From assembly GCA_040768665.1 (NCBI GenBank), contig JAXGMN010000014.1, positions 225,103 to 289,102 on the forward strand: a stretch of DNA of 64,000 nucleotides, read 5' to 3'. Positions 54,386 to 62,751 of this stretch are shown in pieces (the first letter of the stretch is position 1; each line of letters opens with the position of its first letter). Below the pieces are notes generated by a model. It was not told the origin of the DNA, ran no database searches, and worked only from the letters and a program-made list of their open reading frames with translations. The translations under genes and the position numbers were made by a program. The DNA is from JABWBD01 sp040768665. Its GTDB lineage: Bacteria > Planctomycetota > Planctomycetia > Pirellulales > Thermoguttaceae.

Positions 54386-55630
54386 TCACTCCGGTCCTCC
54401 TCTCCTCCGTTGTCCGAGTATCCGACGGACAATCGCATGGACCTCCTCGACGGTGATCTCCTGCATGCACCGGTTGTTCTTACAGGTTGAGAGTCGGTTG
54501 TTGTAGGCGTTAACACAGGGACTGCACGGCCGGTTCTTGTAAACGATATGCGACCTCGGGCTGCGGGCTCCGAACAGGGCAGGCGTCTCCGGTCCGAACA
54601 ATGTCACAACATCCATGGGAGTGAGGGTGGCGAAGTGCGCCGGTCCGCTGTCGTTGGTGACCATCACGTCCGCCAGGCAATAGAGGGTCAGCAGTTGCCG
54701 CAGACTTGTCTTGCCGGCCAACGAAAAGCAGCGAGGGGAGCCGATGGCGGCGGAGAGCTGTTCGGTTGCCGCGGCCTCGGCGGGCGCGCCGGTCAGCGCG
54801 ATCCGCACCTGCGGCGAGTATTCCAGGAGGCACCGGGCCAACGCCACATAGCGCTCGGGCGGCCAGCGCCGCAGGGGCAGCAAGTCCGATGCGTTGGCAT
54901 TGAGAAGCACCAGCGGTTGAAAGTGTCTCGTGCCGGCCTCGCGCTGGACCAGGCCGCGGACCTCGGCCGATTCTTCCAATTGCGGATGAAAGGCGGGAAG
55001 CGACCGGTCTGTCGGCAAGGAAGCCTGCAGCGTCGGGGGGACATCTCCCGGAGGGAGTGTGACCGCCTCGACCATTGCCGCGAATGCATCCTCCGTGTGA
55101 CGCTGCGGATCGTAACTCACGCGGTGGGTCATCAGGTTGCCCCGATACGGGGCCGGATCTCCGGATCTGTGCAGCCCTACTCGCACACGGGCGCCGCTCA
55201 GGTAGGTCACCGCCGCAGAGCCGCGAGCGAAGAACTCCAGGTCGACGGCAGCGTCCGGCCGCACTCGGCGGAGCCGCGCGACGGCGCGGGCGAGCCCTGC
55301 CCCCGTAGCAACCGGGCCTTCGGTCGGGATGGCGATCACATTCTCTGTAGGAACTACGTCCATCACATCAAGGATGAAGCGGTTCTCGGCGAAGACCAGG
55401 AAGTAGACGTTCTGCCGTCCCACCATTTCTACCGCTCGGCGGATGGCGGCGTAGGCCAACACCGTGGCGCCTTGCTCGGCGAGTTTGACGAACAAGAGCC
55501 GCTCGATCGGTCGCTGTGATCGACGAAAAGTGCGCTGGCGGAGGTCTCCGAATCGGCGTGCGACGGTCAGCAGTCCGCAGGCAGGCACGCCCAGCCAGCG
55601 GTCGACACGGCGCAGGGTGGCGACCTTCAC
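54386..55630 (-). CDS. Glycosyltransferase family 9 (heptosyltransferase-like)
   Basis: 414 residues from GTG 55630, which shares GTGA with the upstream gene's stop. 'RLLFVKLAEQGATVLAYAAIR' at 44-64, 'PEVRIALTGAP'-like strand near 285, and 'DVMVTNDSGPAHFATLTPMDVVTLFGPE' near 335-362 are GT9 hallmarks of LPS heptosyltransferases. A C-terminal cluster 'CSPCVNAYNNRLSTCKNNRCM' is also common in this family. Beside a heptose-1-P adenylyltransferase gene it probably adds a heptose or related sugar to a surface lipid. Confidence 0.88.
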   Translation of the reverse strand: MKVATLRRVDRWLGVPACGLLTVARRFGDLRQRTFRRSQRPIERLLFVKLAEQGATVLAYAAIRRAVEMVGRQNVYFLVFAENRFILDVMDVVPTENVIAIPTEGPVATGAGLARAVARLRRVRPDAAVDLEFFARGSAAVTYLSGARVRVGLHRSGDPAPYRGNLMTHRVSYDPQRHTEDAFAAMVEAVTLPPGDVPPTLQASLPTDRSLPAFHPQLEESAEVRGLVQREAGTRHFQPLVLLNANASDLLPLRRWPPERYVALARCLLEYSPQVRIALTGAPAEAAATEQLSAAIGSPRCFSLAGKTSLRQLLTLYCLADVMVTNDSGPAHFATLTPMDVVTLFGPETPALFGARSPRSHIVYKNRPCSPCVNAYNNRLSTCKNNRCMQEITVEEVHAIVRRILGQRRRGGPE

Positions 55631-56163
55631 GACGTGTCTCCTTGGCTTGTCTCAGGCTGGGTGCTATCCCCGCCACGGGCACAGATGGAGGCGATGATCC
55701 GGCTGGTGCTATACTCTCCCTTCATCGGCGCCAGCACGACTCGCCCGCCATAGCCCTGAACGAATTCATGTCCAACGACTTGCTCCAAGGCGTACTGGTC
55801 GGCCTTGACGAGCACATCCGGACGGATTTGCTCGATCAGCCCGGCTACGCTCGGATCGTCGAACCAGACTATGTAATCGACGCATTCAAAAGCCGCGAGG
55901 ATGTCCGCACGTCCGGTCTGATCGATGACCGGGTGGCCGGGGCCTTTGAGACTACGGACACTCCGGTCGCTGTTGAGTCCCACCACGAGGCAATCGCCTT
56001 GGGCGCGCGCGAACTGCAGGAGTGCCACGTGGCCGGGATGCAGCAGGTCGAAACAGCCGTTGGTCATCACGACTTGCTCCCCGTGCTGCCGGTGTTCGTT
56101 CAACTTCGGCAGCAATTCGCCGAGCGGCAGGAGTTTGCTGCGCGTGGAGATTTCGTTAGACAT
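55627..56163 (-). CDS. rfaE2: D-glycero-beta-D-manno-heptose 1-phosphate adenylyltransferase-like
   Basis: 178 residues, a free-standing cytidylyltransferase-fold domain like the C-terminal half of HldE. 'TNGCFDLLHPGHV' at 34-46 holds the H-x-G-H nucleotide motif, 'GLNSDRSVRSLKG' and 'GEYSTSRII' the rest of the site. It makes ADP-heptose from heptose 1-phosphate and ATP. No HldE kinase domain or epimerase gene is in the window. Directly upstream of and overlapping the GT9 gene. Confidence 0.88.
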   Translation of the reverse strand: MSNEISTRSKLLPLGELLPKLNEHRQHGEQVVMTNGCFDLLHPGHVALLQFARAQGDCLVVGLNSDRSVRSLKGPGHPVIDQTGRADILAAFECVDYIVWFDDPSVAGLIEQIRPDVLVKADQYALEQVVGHEFVQGYGGRVVLAPMKGEYSTSRIIASICARGGDSTQPETSQGDTS

Positions 56164-56227
56164 TGGACTGTCCTGTGACGAGCGGCGGAGATCGCCCCGA
56201 CATGCCGCGCTGCGGCTGCTGCCCGGT

Positions 56228-56380
56228 TCACTCGGTCACGGTTTCGCCGCCTCGGACGGTGCCCATCGCACCCCAGATGCCGTACGGACTGGCGCCCGAT
56301 GCGACCTCGGTGTCAGTCGGGTCGCCGGAGTCGATTGTCTCGCTGCTGAAGCGTACTGAGCCATCCGTGGTAACACGGCC
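56228..56380 (-). pseudogene. DUF1559 C-terminal remnant
   Basis: The minus-strand frame ending at 56228 reads 'DGSVRFSSETIDSGD' then 'ASPYGIWGAMGTVRGGETVTE', which closely matches the end of the DUF1559 protein at 44522-45556 ('DGSVRFVSETIDTGN', 'DSPYGVWGAMGTVRGGETISQ'). Upstream of 56380 the similarity stops, and no pilin-like N-terminus is found. It is a broken copy in the 367-bp space 56164-56530; the rest of that space shows nothing else. Confidence 0.8.
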
Positions 56381-56530
56381 GCAGGATCCTGCACCGGAGG
56401 GAACGACCGAGCACCCGCGGGTATTATCGTTCCCGTATGAGTTTTTTGCAAGCAAATTCCCTTGAATTCGGTGGTCGGTCGCCAGGTGGTCGCGGAGCTT
56501 TGGACTTTGGACCCGGGCGATGGCGTCCTC

Positions 56531-57091
56531 TTATTCCGATAGTTCTTTGCGCCCTTTGTCCGCCACTCCGCTGCGCGCTTCCTTCAGCCCCAGCGGGGCG
56601 CTCGGATCGAGTTTCTTGAGATGCTCAAGGATCTCGGAGGCGTGGTTCTTTTCGCCCAGGGCGTCGAGGCACGACGCCAGGCCTTTGCCGGCCTCGAAAA
56701 AAGGACGGTTCGCTTCGCGAGCGTACGGCAACGGTGCAGCCAAGCCACCGTCGGGAATCGCCTTGCAGCCCATATCGTAGGCGTAACCGAAATGGGCGCG
56801 AGCCAAAGGCAAATCGCCTTCGGAAAAAGCGATGTCCCCCAGCAGCTTATGAGCCTCCAAAAGCTCGCGGCACTCTTCCAGGAGCCATCGCAATTCGTCG
56901 ACGGCGATGTCGATTTCACCCGCCGCAAGCATCGCGCGGACCTCTTCGAGGTCTTCCCGCCGCTCGCGCACGCAGCGCGGATAGGCGAGTTCCAAGAAAC
57001 CCTGCTCGGCGACGGAACGGAGACCGATGCCGCCGGACGTCCGCCGCCGATGGTCTTGTTTGCCTTGCGATCGCCCGCGTTTGGCGCTCAT
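56531..57091 (-). CDS. TPR-like hypothetical protein
   Basis: 186 residues: a basic N-terminal tail ('KRGRSQGKQDHRRR') followed by an all-helical region with TPR-like units ('IAVDELRWLLEECRELLEAHKLLGDIAFSEGDLPLARAHFGYAYDMG', 'FFEAGKGLASCLDALGEKNHASEILEHLKKLDP'). Its ATG comes directly after the TAG stop of the RRM gene, so the two are cotranscribed. No enzyme motif; a protein- or ribosome-binding role is only a guess. Confidence 0.75.
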   Translation of the reverse strand: MSAKRGRSQGKQDHRRRTSGGIGLRSVAEQGFLELAYPRCVRERREDLEEVRAMLAAGEIDIAVDELRWLLEECRELLEAHKLLGDIAFSEGDLPLARAHFGYAYDMGCKAIPDGGLAAPLPYAREANRPFFEAGKGLASCLDALGEKNHASEILEHLKKLDPSAPLGLKEARSGVADKGRKELSE

Positions 57092-57388
57092 CTACCGGTC
57101 GCGCCGGTATCCGCCGCCGCCGCCACCGCGCTGGGGACGCTCCTCGCGCGGACGCGCTTCGTTCACCTTCACCTCGCGGCCGGCGATCTCGGTGGAGTCG
57201 AGTGCTTCGATAGCAGCTCTCGCCTCGTTGGCATCCGCCATTTCGACGAAAGCGAAGCCTCGCGACCGTCCCGTCTCGCGGTCCATGATGATACTGACGT
57301 TCGAAACCTGCCCATAACGGCCGAACGCCTGGCGCAATTCCTCTTCCGTTGCCCGATACGACAAGTTACCCACGTAGATATTCGTCAC
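57092..57388 (-). CDS. RRM-type RNA-binding protein
   Basis: 98 residues. One RNA recognition motif with RNP2 'IYVGNLSY' at 4-11 and RNP1 'RGFAFVEM' at 43-50, then a Gly/Arg-rich tail ('RPQRGGGGGGYRRDR'). Such proteins resemble cyanobacterial and planctomycete glycine-rich RNA-binding proteins and act as RNA chaperones, often in cold or stress. A strong promoter lies at 57503-57531, leaving an untranslated leader of about 107 bases. Confidence 0.92.
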   Translation of the reverse strand: MTNIYVGNLSYRATEEELRQAFGRYGQVSNVSIIMDRETGRSRGFAFVEMADANEARAAIEALDSTEIAGREVKVNEARPREERPQRGGGGGGYRRDR

Positions 57389-57502
57389 AAACCAACTCCT
57401 TCACACCCAATACCAAACGACCAACTGTGGGGTACCATCGACCGGAAGATGCCCGAGATGTTTCTCGCACCAGCGCGATGGCGGGGGCCCCAGACTGCGT
57501 AC

Positions 57503-57531
57503 AATATGCAGGTTCCCTGTCAAGATGTCAA
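57503..57531 (-). promoter_or_regulatory. Sigma-70-like promoter of the RRM gene
   Basis: On the minus strand TTGACA (57531-57526), a 17-bp spacer and CATATT (57508-57503) form a near-consensus promoter. A second TTGACA follows inside the spacer. The start would be near 57496. Confidence 0.65.
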
Positions 57532-57618
57532 TCGGTTTCTGAGGCACCCAAGAAACATCCCCCCGGATGTCGTGTTCAGGGAATTACTCCAACGCGTCCG
57601 CAACGCCGCACCGTCGAT

Positions 57619-58182
57619 CTATTCTGCGTATTTTGAAGCTTTCGTGAGAAGAACCGCCCTGCTCAAACGAACGTGGGGCCGCTCTCGCACGCGAAAGCCG
57701 GTCTTTTCGGCGACTTGGACCATCCCTTCGAAAGCATTCCGGTTCACGTGACCGATCGGTTCGGCGATGAGCAAGTCGCCCGCCTCGCGAAGAAGTCCAT
57801 GCATCTCGCGGAGCCATCGGCATTGATCCGGAACCTCGTGCGCCGAATAAAATGCCACGGCGAAGTCGATGGGCCGGGGCCAGCCGATCGCATCCGGCTG
57901 ACAACGATGGGGCGCGATGCGACCGGCGACGCCCGACTGCTCCGCCCGGTGCATCAAGACGTCGAGCATCTGCTGCTGCAGGTCGACAGCGACAACGCGG
58001 CCGGTGGGCCCGACCATCTGAGCCGCCGGAATGGCGAAAAGCCCCATGCCGCAGCCGAAGTCCATGATGGTTTGTCCACGTGCGACATAGGGCCTCAGGA
58101 TCTGCTCGGGCTTGTGGAGCAGACGGCGAAGTCGGTTGTCGATGAAATAACCGCCCCACCAGGGACAGACGTGCGGCCGCAT
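57619..58182 (-). CDS. Class I SAM-dependent methyltransferase
   Basis: 187 residues. SAM motif 'TIMDFGCGMGLFAIPAAQMVGPTGRVVAVDLQQQMLD' (motif I at 39-46) and 'PIDFAVAFYSAHEVPDQCRWLREMHGLLREAGDLLIAEP' for motifs II-III. The family is the UbiE/small-molecule methyltransferase type; substrate unknown. It stands alone between the RRM gene and the PilZ-like gene; the 245 bases 58183-58427 upstream hold no recognised feature. Confidence 0.82.
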   Translation of the reverse strand: MRPHVCPWWGGYFIDNRLRRLLHKPEQILRPYVARGQTIMDFGCGMGLFAIPAAQMVGPTGRVVAVDLQQQMLDVLMHRAEQSGVAGRIAPHRCQPDAIGWPRPIDFAVAFYSAHEVPDQCRWLREMHGLLREAGDLLIAEPIGHVNRNAFEGMVQVAEKTGFRVRERPHVRLSRAVLLTKASKYAE

Positions 58183-58427
58183 GGACGGATACGAATCGTT
58201 CGGGGATTGGACCGGGGAGAACGCAGGTTATTTGTCTGGATACGCTACCACCGACCCCGGGTCAGCGATTTTCGGACGGCGAATTATTCTTCCTTTTCGG
58301 TGAGCAGACTGCCACCCCCCCAGCGGCGACGGAGACAAAACCACCAACCCAATCCCTTTCGCCGAGGCTTTGCTGGTAGGAGTTGCAGCGCGATTGACTG
58401 CCGCTTCGTGCCGTTGAGCCCGTCAAA

Positions 58428-58907
58428 TCAATGGCGGTCGCCCATGCTCGGCCAGGGTCTCAGCCGGCGGATGAACCGGCAACCAACAAGCATTCTTGCG
58501 ACGCCCGGCTCATCGCCGCGGCCAAACGGCTCGAGCGAGGTTTCCTCGTTGCCCAGCCGCTTCATCCGCCCCGAAGCGAAAACCAAGACCGGAGTCGAGC
58601 GAAGCACTTCCGCCCCCACAAACAACAGCTTCGGCTTCTGTCCGAAACCTGCAACGAGCATCTTGAATTCCGGCCGTTTCGTGTAGAGAAAGGAGAACCC
58701 GCCTCGCGTAAGGTCGTAGCATGGGACCTCCATGAATTCGAACTCCGCCGGAAAACCGAAGCCGTCCCAGGGAGCGATCCATTGGAACTCCGAATACCGC
58801 TGCCGCTTGTGGCCTCGCCGGTCCTCCGCCTTGTCGGCTGACGATTGGACGACCTGGTGGATCATTTGATAGAAGTTCGCGTCGATTTGGGCATTTGTAA
58901 AGGACAT
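58428..58907 (-). CDS. PilZ-like domain protein
   Basis: 159 residues from ATG 58907, with GGGGGAG eight bases upstream. 'DRRGHKRQRY' near 32-41 resembles the RxxxR start of PilZ domains, 'CYDLTRGGFSFLYT' the D/NxSxxG stretch (here D-L-T-x-G-G) and 'MLVGCRFIRRL' the last strand. PilZ proteins bind cyclic di-GMP; the match is partial, so the call is tentative. Confidence 0.55.
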   Translation of the reverse strand: MSFTNAQIDANFYQMIHQVVQSSADKAEDRRGHKRQRYSEFQWIAPWDGFGFPAEFEFMEVPCYDLTRGGFSFLYTKRPEFKMLVAGFGQKPKLLFVGAEVLRSTPVLVFASGRMKRLGNEETSLEPFGRGDEPGVARMLVGCRFIRRLRPWPSMGDRH

Positions 58908-58947
58908 GACGGCGTCTCCCCCAATCACGAAGCGCTCTGAGCTGAGA

Positions 58948-59042
58948 GGCTATCCGGAAACGGGGACAGGCACCCTCCATCTTGTATAAACTCCGGCTCC
59001 GAGACACCACGTCCGGGAGCCAGTCCCCGTTGCAGGATAGCC
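58948..59042. repeat. Imperfect palindrome GGGGACAGGCACC/GGAGCCAGTCCCC, copy D
   Basis: Outer arms GGCTATCC (58948-58955) and GGATAGCC (59035-59042) with the family core between; the loop is 41 bases and is itself partly complementary. The two A-A positions of the core recur. It lies in the 421-bp divergent space 58908-59328 between the PilZ-like and trpB genes; the remainder of that space shows no further recognised element. Confidence 0.92.
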
Positions 59043-59328
59043 TTTAAGCCGGCAATCGCGCATGCGGCACCTACACTCCTCTAGTATAGCTTTTCTGGGG
59101 GGCGAGTCGGATTGCCGGGCCCCGGCGACCACGTGAACCCGGCGGGACCTATCAATGTCAAGGGTGGAAAGAAAAGAGAAAAGTACCATGGGGGCCCGGT
59201 TTCCGCGACGGGTGGTTGCAGCGGCTGCACGAGGCACCTCTTGACCCCACTTCCCCCGACTCCGACAATCCAGTGTTTTCCCCGCGGAACAGCCCTTTCC
59301 GCTTGCCCTGCCCGATTGAGACGATTTC

Positions 59329-60534
59329 ATGCCCGCGACAAGCCATACGCCCGACGCCGCCGGGAGATTCGGAGCCTTTGGAGGGCGTTATGTCCCGGAA
59401 ACACTTACCCGGGCACTCGATGAACTGGTCATCGAGTACGACAACGCCCTGTTGGACGATTCGTTCCAGGCCGATCTGCAGCGGCTCTATCGGGACTACG
59501 TGGGCCGTCCGTCTCCGCTCTACTATGCCGAGCGACTCACGCAGCGCTGCGGCGGGGCTCGCATCTATCTCAAGCGAGAAGATCTGAACCACACCGGCGC
59601 CCACAAGATCAACAACACCCTGGGCCAAGCGCTTTTGACCGTTCGCATGGGCAAGGGGCGCGTCATCGCCGAAACCGGGGCCGGACAGCATGGCGTCGCC
59701 ACGGCCACGGCCTGTGCCCGGTTCGGGCTGGAGTGCGTCGTCTATATGGGCGAGGAGGACATTCGGCGCCAGAAGCCCAACGTGTTCAGCATGCGGCTGC
59801 TAGGCGCCGAAGTCCGGCCGGTGGCCAGCGGCTCGCGCACGCTGCGCGACGCGGTCAACGAAGCCTTCCGCGACTGGATGAGCTCGGTCGGAACGACGCA
59901 TTACTGCCTTGGATCCGTCATGGGGCCGCACCCCTTCCCCCGGATTGTCCGCGATTTCCAGTCGGTCATCGGTCGAGAGACGCGGGCCCAGTGCCTGGAG
60001 CAATTGGGACGCCTGCCGGATCTCATCGTCGCCTGCGTCGGTGGCGGCAGCAATGCCGCCGGGATGTTCTATCCGTTTATCGACGACCGCGACGTGGCCC
60101 TGGTCGGCGTCGAAGCCGGGGGCCGCTCGAACGCCCCTGGCGATCATGCCGCCACCATCAGCTACGGCCGCCCCGGCATCCTCCATGGCATGTACACCTA
60201 CGTGCTGCAAGACGACGACGGCCAGACCTCGCCGGTTCATTCCGTTTCCGCGGGTCTGGACTATCCGGGCGTCGGGCCCGAACATAGCTATTGGCGAGAT
60301 TCCGGCAGGGTCAGCTATACCCAGGCAACCGATGAGGAAGCCCTGACGGCCTTCGACACCCTGGCTCGTTCCGAGGGAATTCTGCCGGCCCTGGAGAGTT
60401 CCCATGCGGTGGCCAGAGCACTGGAACTCGCCGCACAACGAAATCGCGAGGATGTCGTCGTGATCTGCCTTTCCGGACGAGGAGACAAGGACGCTCACGA
60501 AATCGCCCGGATCCGAGGGCAAGAGTTCGGTTGA
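59329..60534 (+). CDS. trpB: Tryptophan synthase beta subunit
   Basis: 401 residues, normal size. It joins indole and serine to tryptophan with PLP. The PLP lysine is K93 in 'HTGAHKINN', 'GGGSNAAGMF' near 230 binds the phosphate, and 'RFGAFGGRYVPETL' marks the N-terminus of the TrpB1 type. It is followed after 67 bp by trpA, and the two subunits form the alpha2beta2 complex that channels indole. Other trp genes are not in the window. No leader peptide or T-box-like structure was recognised in front. Confidence 0.96.
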   Translation: MPATSHTPDAAGRFGAFGGRYVPETLTRALDELVIEYDNALLDDSFQADLQRLYRDYVGRPSPLYYAERLTQRCGGARIYLKREDLNHTGAHKINNTLGQALLTVRMGKGRVIAETGAGQHGVATATACARFGLECVVYMGEEDIRRQKPNVFSMRLLGAEVRPVASGSRTLRDAVNEAFRDWMSSVGTTHYCLGSVMGPHPFPRIVRDFQSVIGRETRAQCLEQLGRLPDLIVACVGGGSNAAGMFYPFIDDRDVALVGVEAGGRSNAPGDHAATISYGRPGILHGMYTYVLQDDDGQTSPVHSVSAGLDYPGVGPEHSYWRDSGRVSYTQATDEEALTAFDTLARSEGILPALESSHAVARALELAAQRNREDVVVICLSGRGDKDAHEIARIRGQEFG

Positions 60535-60601
60535 CCGTTGCGTTCCTTGAGTGCCCCATCCGTGCTCGGCCCACTGCCGCTTGAATCCCTAAGCCTTCGC
60601 C

Positions 60602-61408
60602 ATGTCTGCCATCGACACTCTCTTCCAGCAACTCCGCTCCGCCGGTCGCAAGGCCTTCATGCCGTTCGTCACGGCGGGGGATCCGGATCTTTCTTTCACT
60701 GCGGCCGTGATCCGGGAGTTGTTCGCTCGCGGGAGCAGCATGTGCGAGCTCGGCATACCCTACAGCGATCCGGTGGCCGATGGCCCCGTGATCCAGGCCT
60801 CTTACACCCGCGCCTTGGACCGCCACGTGACGGTTGCCGACATTTTCAAGACGGTCGCGAGCTTGAGCCCGGACATCCGCGGGCCCATCGTCACGATGGT
60901 AAGCTATGCCATCATCTATCGGCACGGGCTCCAGCAGTACGTCGACCGTGCCCGTGAGGCAGGGGTCGCCGGCGCGATCGTTCCCGACTTGCCGGTCGAA
61001 GAGGCGGGGCCGCTGGCGGAAATCTGCCGCCGCGCCGATTTCAGCCTCATCCAACTGATCACCCCAACCACCCCCCGCGACCGCGCCTGCCGCATTGCCG
61101 ATCAGACGACCGGGTTCATCTATTACGTCTCGGTCACCGGTATCACCGGCGAGCGCACCGAGTTGCCGCCGGAGATCGTCGACAACGTGTCCTGGCTCCG
61201 CGAGCAGACGCAATTGCCGATTTCCATCGGATTCGGCATCAGCCGGCCGGACCATGTACGGATGCTGGCGCCTGTCGCCGACGGCTTGATCGTCGGTTCG
61301 GCGATCGTCCGCCGCATCGCCGAGGCCGGCAGCCGACCGCGCCAAGAGGTCCTTCGCGAGATCGGCCAGTACGTGGGCGAGTTGCTGGCGGCTCTGGAAT
61401 CCCGCTAG
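60602..61408 (+). CDS. trpA: Tryptophan synthase alpha subunit
   Basis: 268 residues, a TIM barrel that splits indole-3-glycerol phosphate to indole and glyceraldehyde 3-phosphate. The catalytic acids keep the E. coli numbering: E49 and D60 in 'CELGIPYSDPVADGP'. 'SVTGITGERTELP' near 180 and 'GFGISRPDHV' near 211 bind the phosphate. Downstream, CGCGAGCTCGCG at about 61449 is a perfect 12-base palindrome but lacks a T-run. Confidence 0.96.
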   Translation: MSAIDTLFQQLRSAGRKAFMPFVTAGDPDLSFTAAVIRELFARGSSMCELGIPYSDPVADGPVIQASYTRALDRHVTVADIFKTVASLSPDIRGPIVTMVSYAIIYRHGLQQYVDRAREAGVAGAIVPDLPVEEAGPLAEICRRADFSLIQLITPTTPRDRACRIADQTTGFIYYVSVTGITGERTELPPEIVDNVSWLREQTQLPISIGFGISRPDHVRMLAPVADGLIVGSAIVRRIAEAGSRPRQEVLREIGQYVGELLAALESR

Positions 61409-61553
61409 AGCCGGCAAACGAGGGGGGAATCGCCTGTTAGGGAGTTTCGCGAGCTCGCGCAGTCTTGCGGTTTATCCGGTGGCCTACCTAAAATAGATGG
61501 TTAACGTGTGCCGCCTCGACGTTCGCGTTCCCATCCTCCGAGGAGATCCATCC

Positions 61554-62429
61554 GTGCGAAACACTCTGAAGCTTGCCGTCCCAGCCCTGATCGCCCTGTT
61601 CGTCATGCACAGCAGCAGCCCCGCCGCCGACGTTGGGCAGGGCAAGAGCTACCACGGTCCGACCGGCCTGCAGCTTTACAGTCTGCGGGACATGTTCAAG
61701 ACCGAAGGCGTCGCGCCCACGCTCGACCTGGTTCAGCAGTGGGGCTTCAAGTATGTCGAGGTGGCCGGCACCTACGGCAAGACCCCAAGCGAGTTCAAAT
61801 CCGAACTCGACAAGCGGGGACTGGTGGCCATCGGCAGCCATTTCCCCTACAACCGCTTGCGCGATGATATCGACGGCGTCATCCGCGAGGCGAAAGAACT
61901 GGGGATACCGTACGTCGGCTGTGCCTGGATCGCCCACAAGACGCCGTTCGACGAGAAGCAATGCCGCGATGCCGCAAAGGTGTTCAACGATGCCGGCAGG
62001 GCACTCGCCAAGCAGGGCATGAAATTCTACTATCACAACCACGGGTACGAGTTCTACCCGTACAAGGATGGAACGCTATTCGACCTGCTCGTCGCCGAGA
62101 CCGATCCGAAGCACGTATGGTTCCAGATGGACGTGCTCTGGACGGTGTTTCCCGGCCAGGATCCCGCCAGGCTGCTGAGAAAGTACCCGGACCGCTGGCT
62201 GCTGCTGCACCTGAAGGACCTCAAGAAAGGCGTGCCCACAGGGAGCCTCGCCGGCCACACCGATTTGACGAACGACGTCGCCCTGGGAACGGGGCAGGTG
62301 GATTGGCCCGCACTGTTCCGCGCATCCCAGGAGGTCGGGATCAAGTACTACTTCATCGAGGATGAATCGCCGACGGTCACCGCCCAGATTCCAAAGAGCC
62401 TGAGGTTTCTCGAGCGGTTGGAATTCTGA
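61554..62429 (+). CDS. Secreted sugar phosphate isomerase/epimerase-family TIM barrel
   Basis: 291 residues from GTG 61554 (AGGAG about 9 bases upstream; ATG 61497 is a weaker alternative). A signal peptide ends near residue 25 ('HSSSPAA-D'). The xylose isomerase-like TIM barrel follows: 'GLQLYSLRDMF', 'KYVEVAGTYG', 'FYYHNHGYEF', 'FQMDVLWTVFPGQDP' and 'LLHLKDLKKG', with the H/E/D metal ligands of the family. Planctomycetes have many exported members; isomerisation, epimerisation or lyase action on a sugar is expected but not proven. Confidence 0.87.
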   Translation: MRNTLKLAVPALIALFVMHSSSPAADVGQGKSYHGPTGLQLYSLRDMFKTEGVAPTLDLVQQWGFKYVEVAGTYGKTPSEFKSELDKRGLVAIGSHFPYNRLRDDIDGVIREAKELGIPYVGCAWIAHKTPFDEKQCRDAAKVFNDAGRALAKQGMKFYYHNHGYEFYPYKDGTLFDLLVAETDPKHVWFQMDVLWTVFPGQDPARLLRKYPDRWLLLHLKDLKKGVPTGSLAGHTDLTNDVALGTGQVDWPALFRASQEVGIKYYFIEDESPTVTAQIPKSLRFLERLEF

Positions 62430-62442
62430 TGAGCAAGGGCGG

Positions 62443-62751
62443 ATGTCGACGACTGAACAAGAGCTTGATAGCTTCACGCAGTTTGCCAAAGCACGTTTGC
62501 GCGGCGGGGGCTTGAGCCTTCTGGACGAGTTGTTTGATCTTTGGCGGGCCGAGAATCCCTCCGAGACGGACTACGCGGAAGATGAGGCAGCTATTGCGGG
62601 CGCAATCGAAGATTTTCGGCGCGGCGACCGAGGACGGCCTGCGGGCGAACTCAGCCGGGAGCTCCGCCAGGAACTTGGCGTCCATCTGCCTCTGCCATGC
62701 CAGTCCCTCGTCCCGGTCTGGCGTGGTACATTTCGTGGGACCAATACCTGA
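62443..62751 (+). CDS. Antitoxin-like hypothetical protein
   Basis: 102 residues. Residues 8-80 ('FAKARLRGGGLSLLDELFDLWRAENPSETDYAEDEAAIAGAIEDFRRGDRGRPAGEL') look like the small acidic proteins often found before VapC/ParE-type toxins in planctomycetes, from memory. The last 22 residues have no such pattern and overlap tail-to-tail with the DUF6528 gene (62651-62751). No toxin gene follows, so it may be an orphan or a shortened copy. It is 13 bp behind the isomerase gene with AAGGGCGG in front. Confidence 0.5.
   Translation: MSTTEQELDSFTQFAKARLRGGGLSLLDELFDLWRAENPSETDYAEDEAAIAGAIEDFRRGDRGRPAGELSRELRQELGVHLPLPCQSLVPVWRGTFRGTNT

Noticed and set aside
54305..54400. GGAGTGGTG/CATCACTCC-type inverted stretch between a radical SAM gene and the GT9 gene
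   Set aside because: Pairing is patchy and may reflect a low-complexity GGAGTGATG-like run; not clear enough to list as an element.
61449..61460. CGCGAGCTCGCG palindrome behind trpA as terminator
   Set aside because: No T-run follows and the stem has no loop; likely chance in GC-rich DNA.
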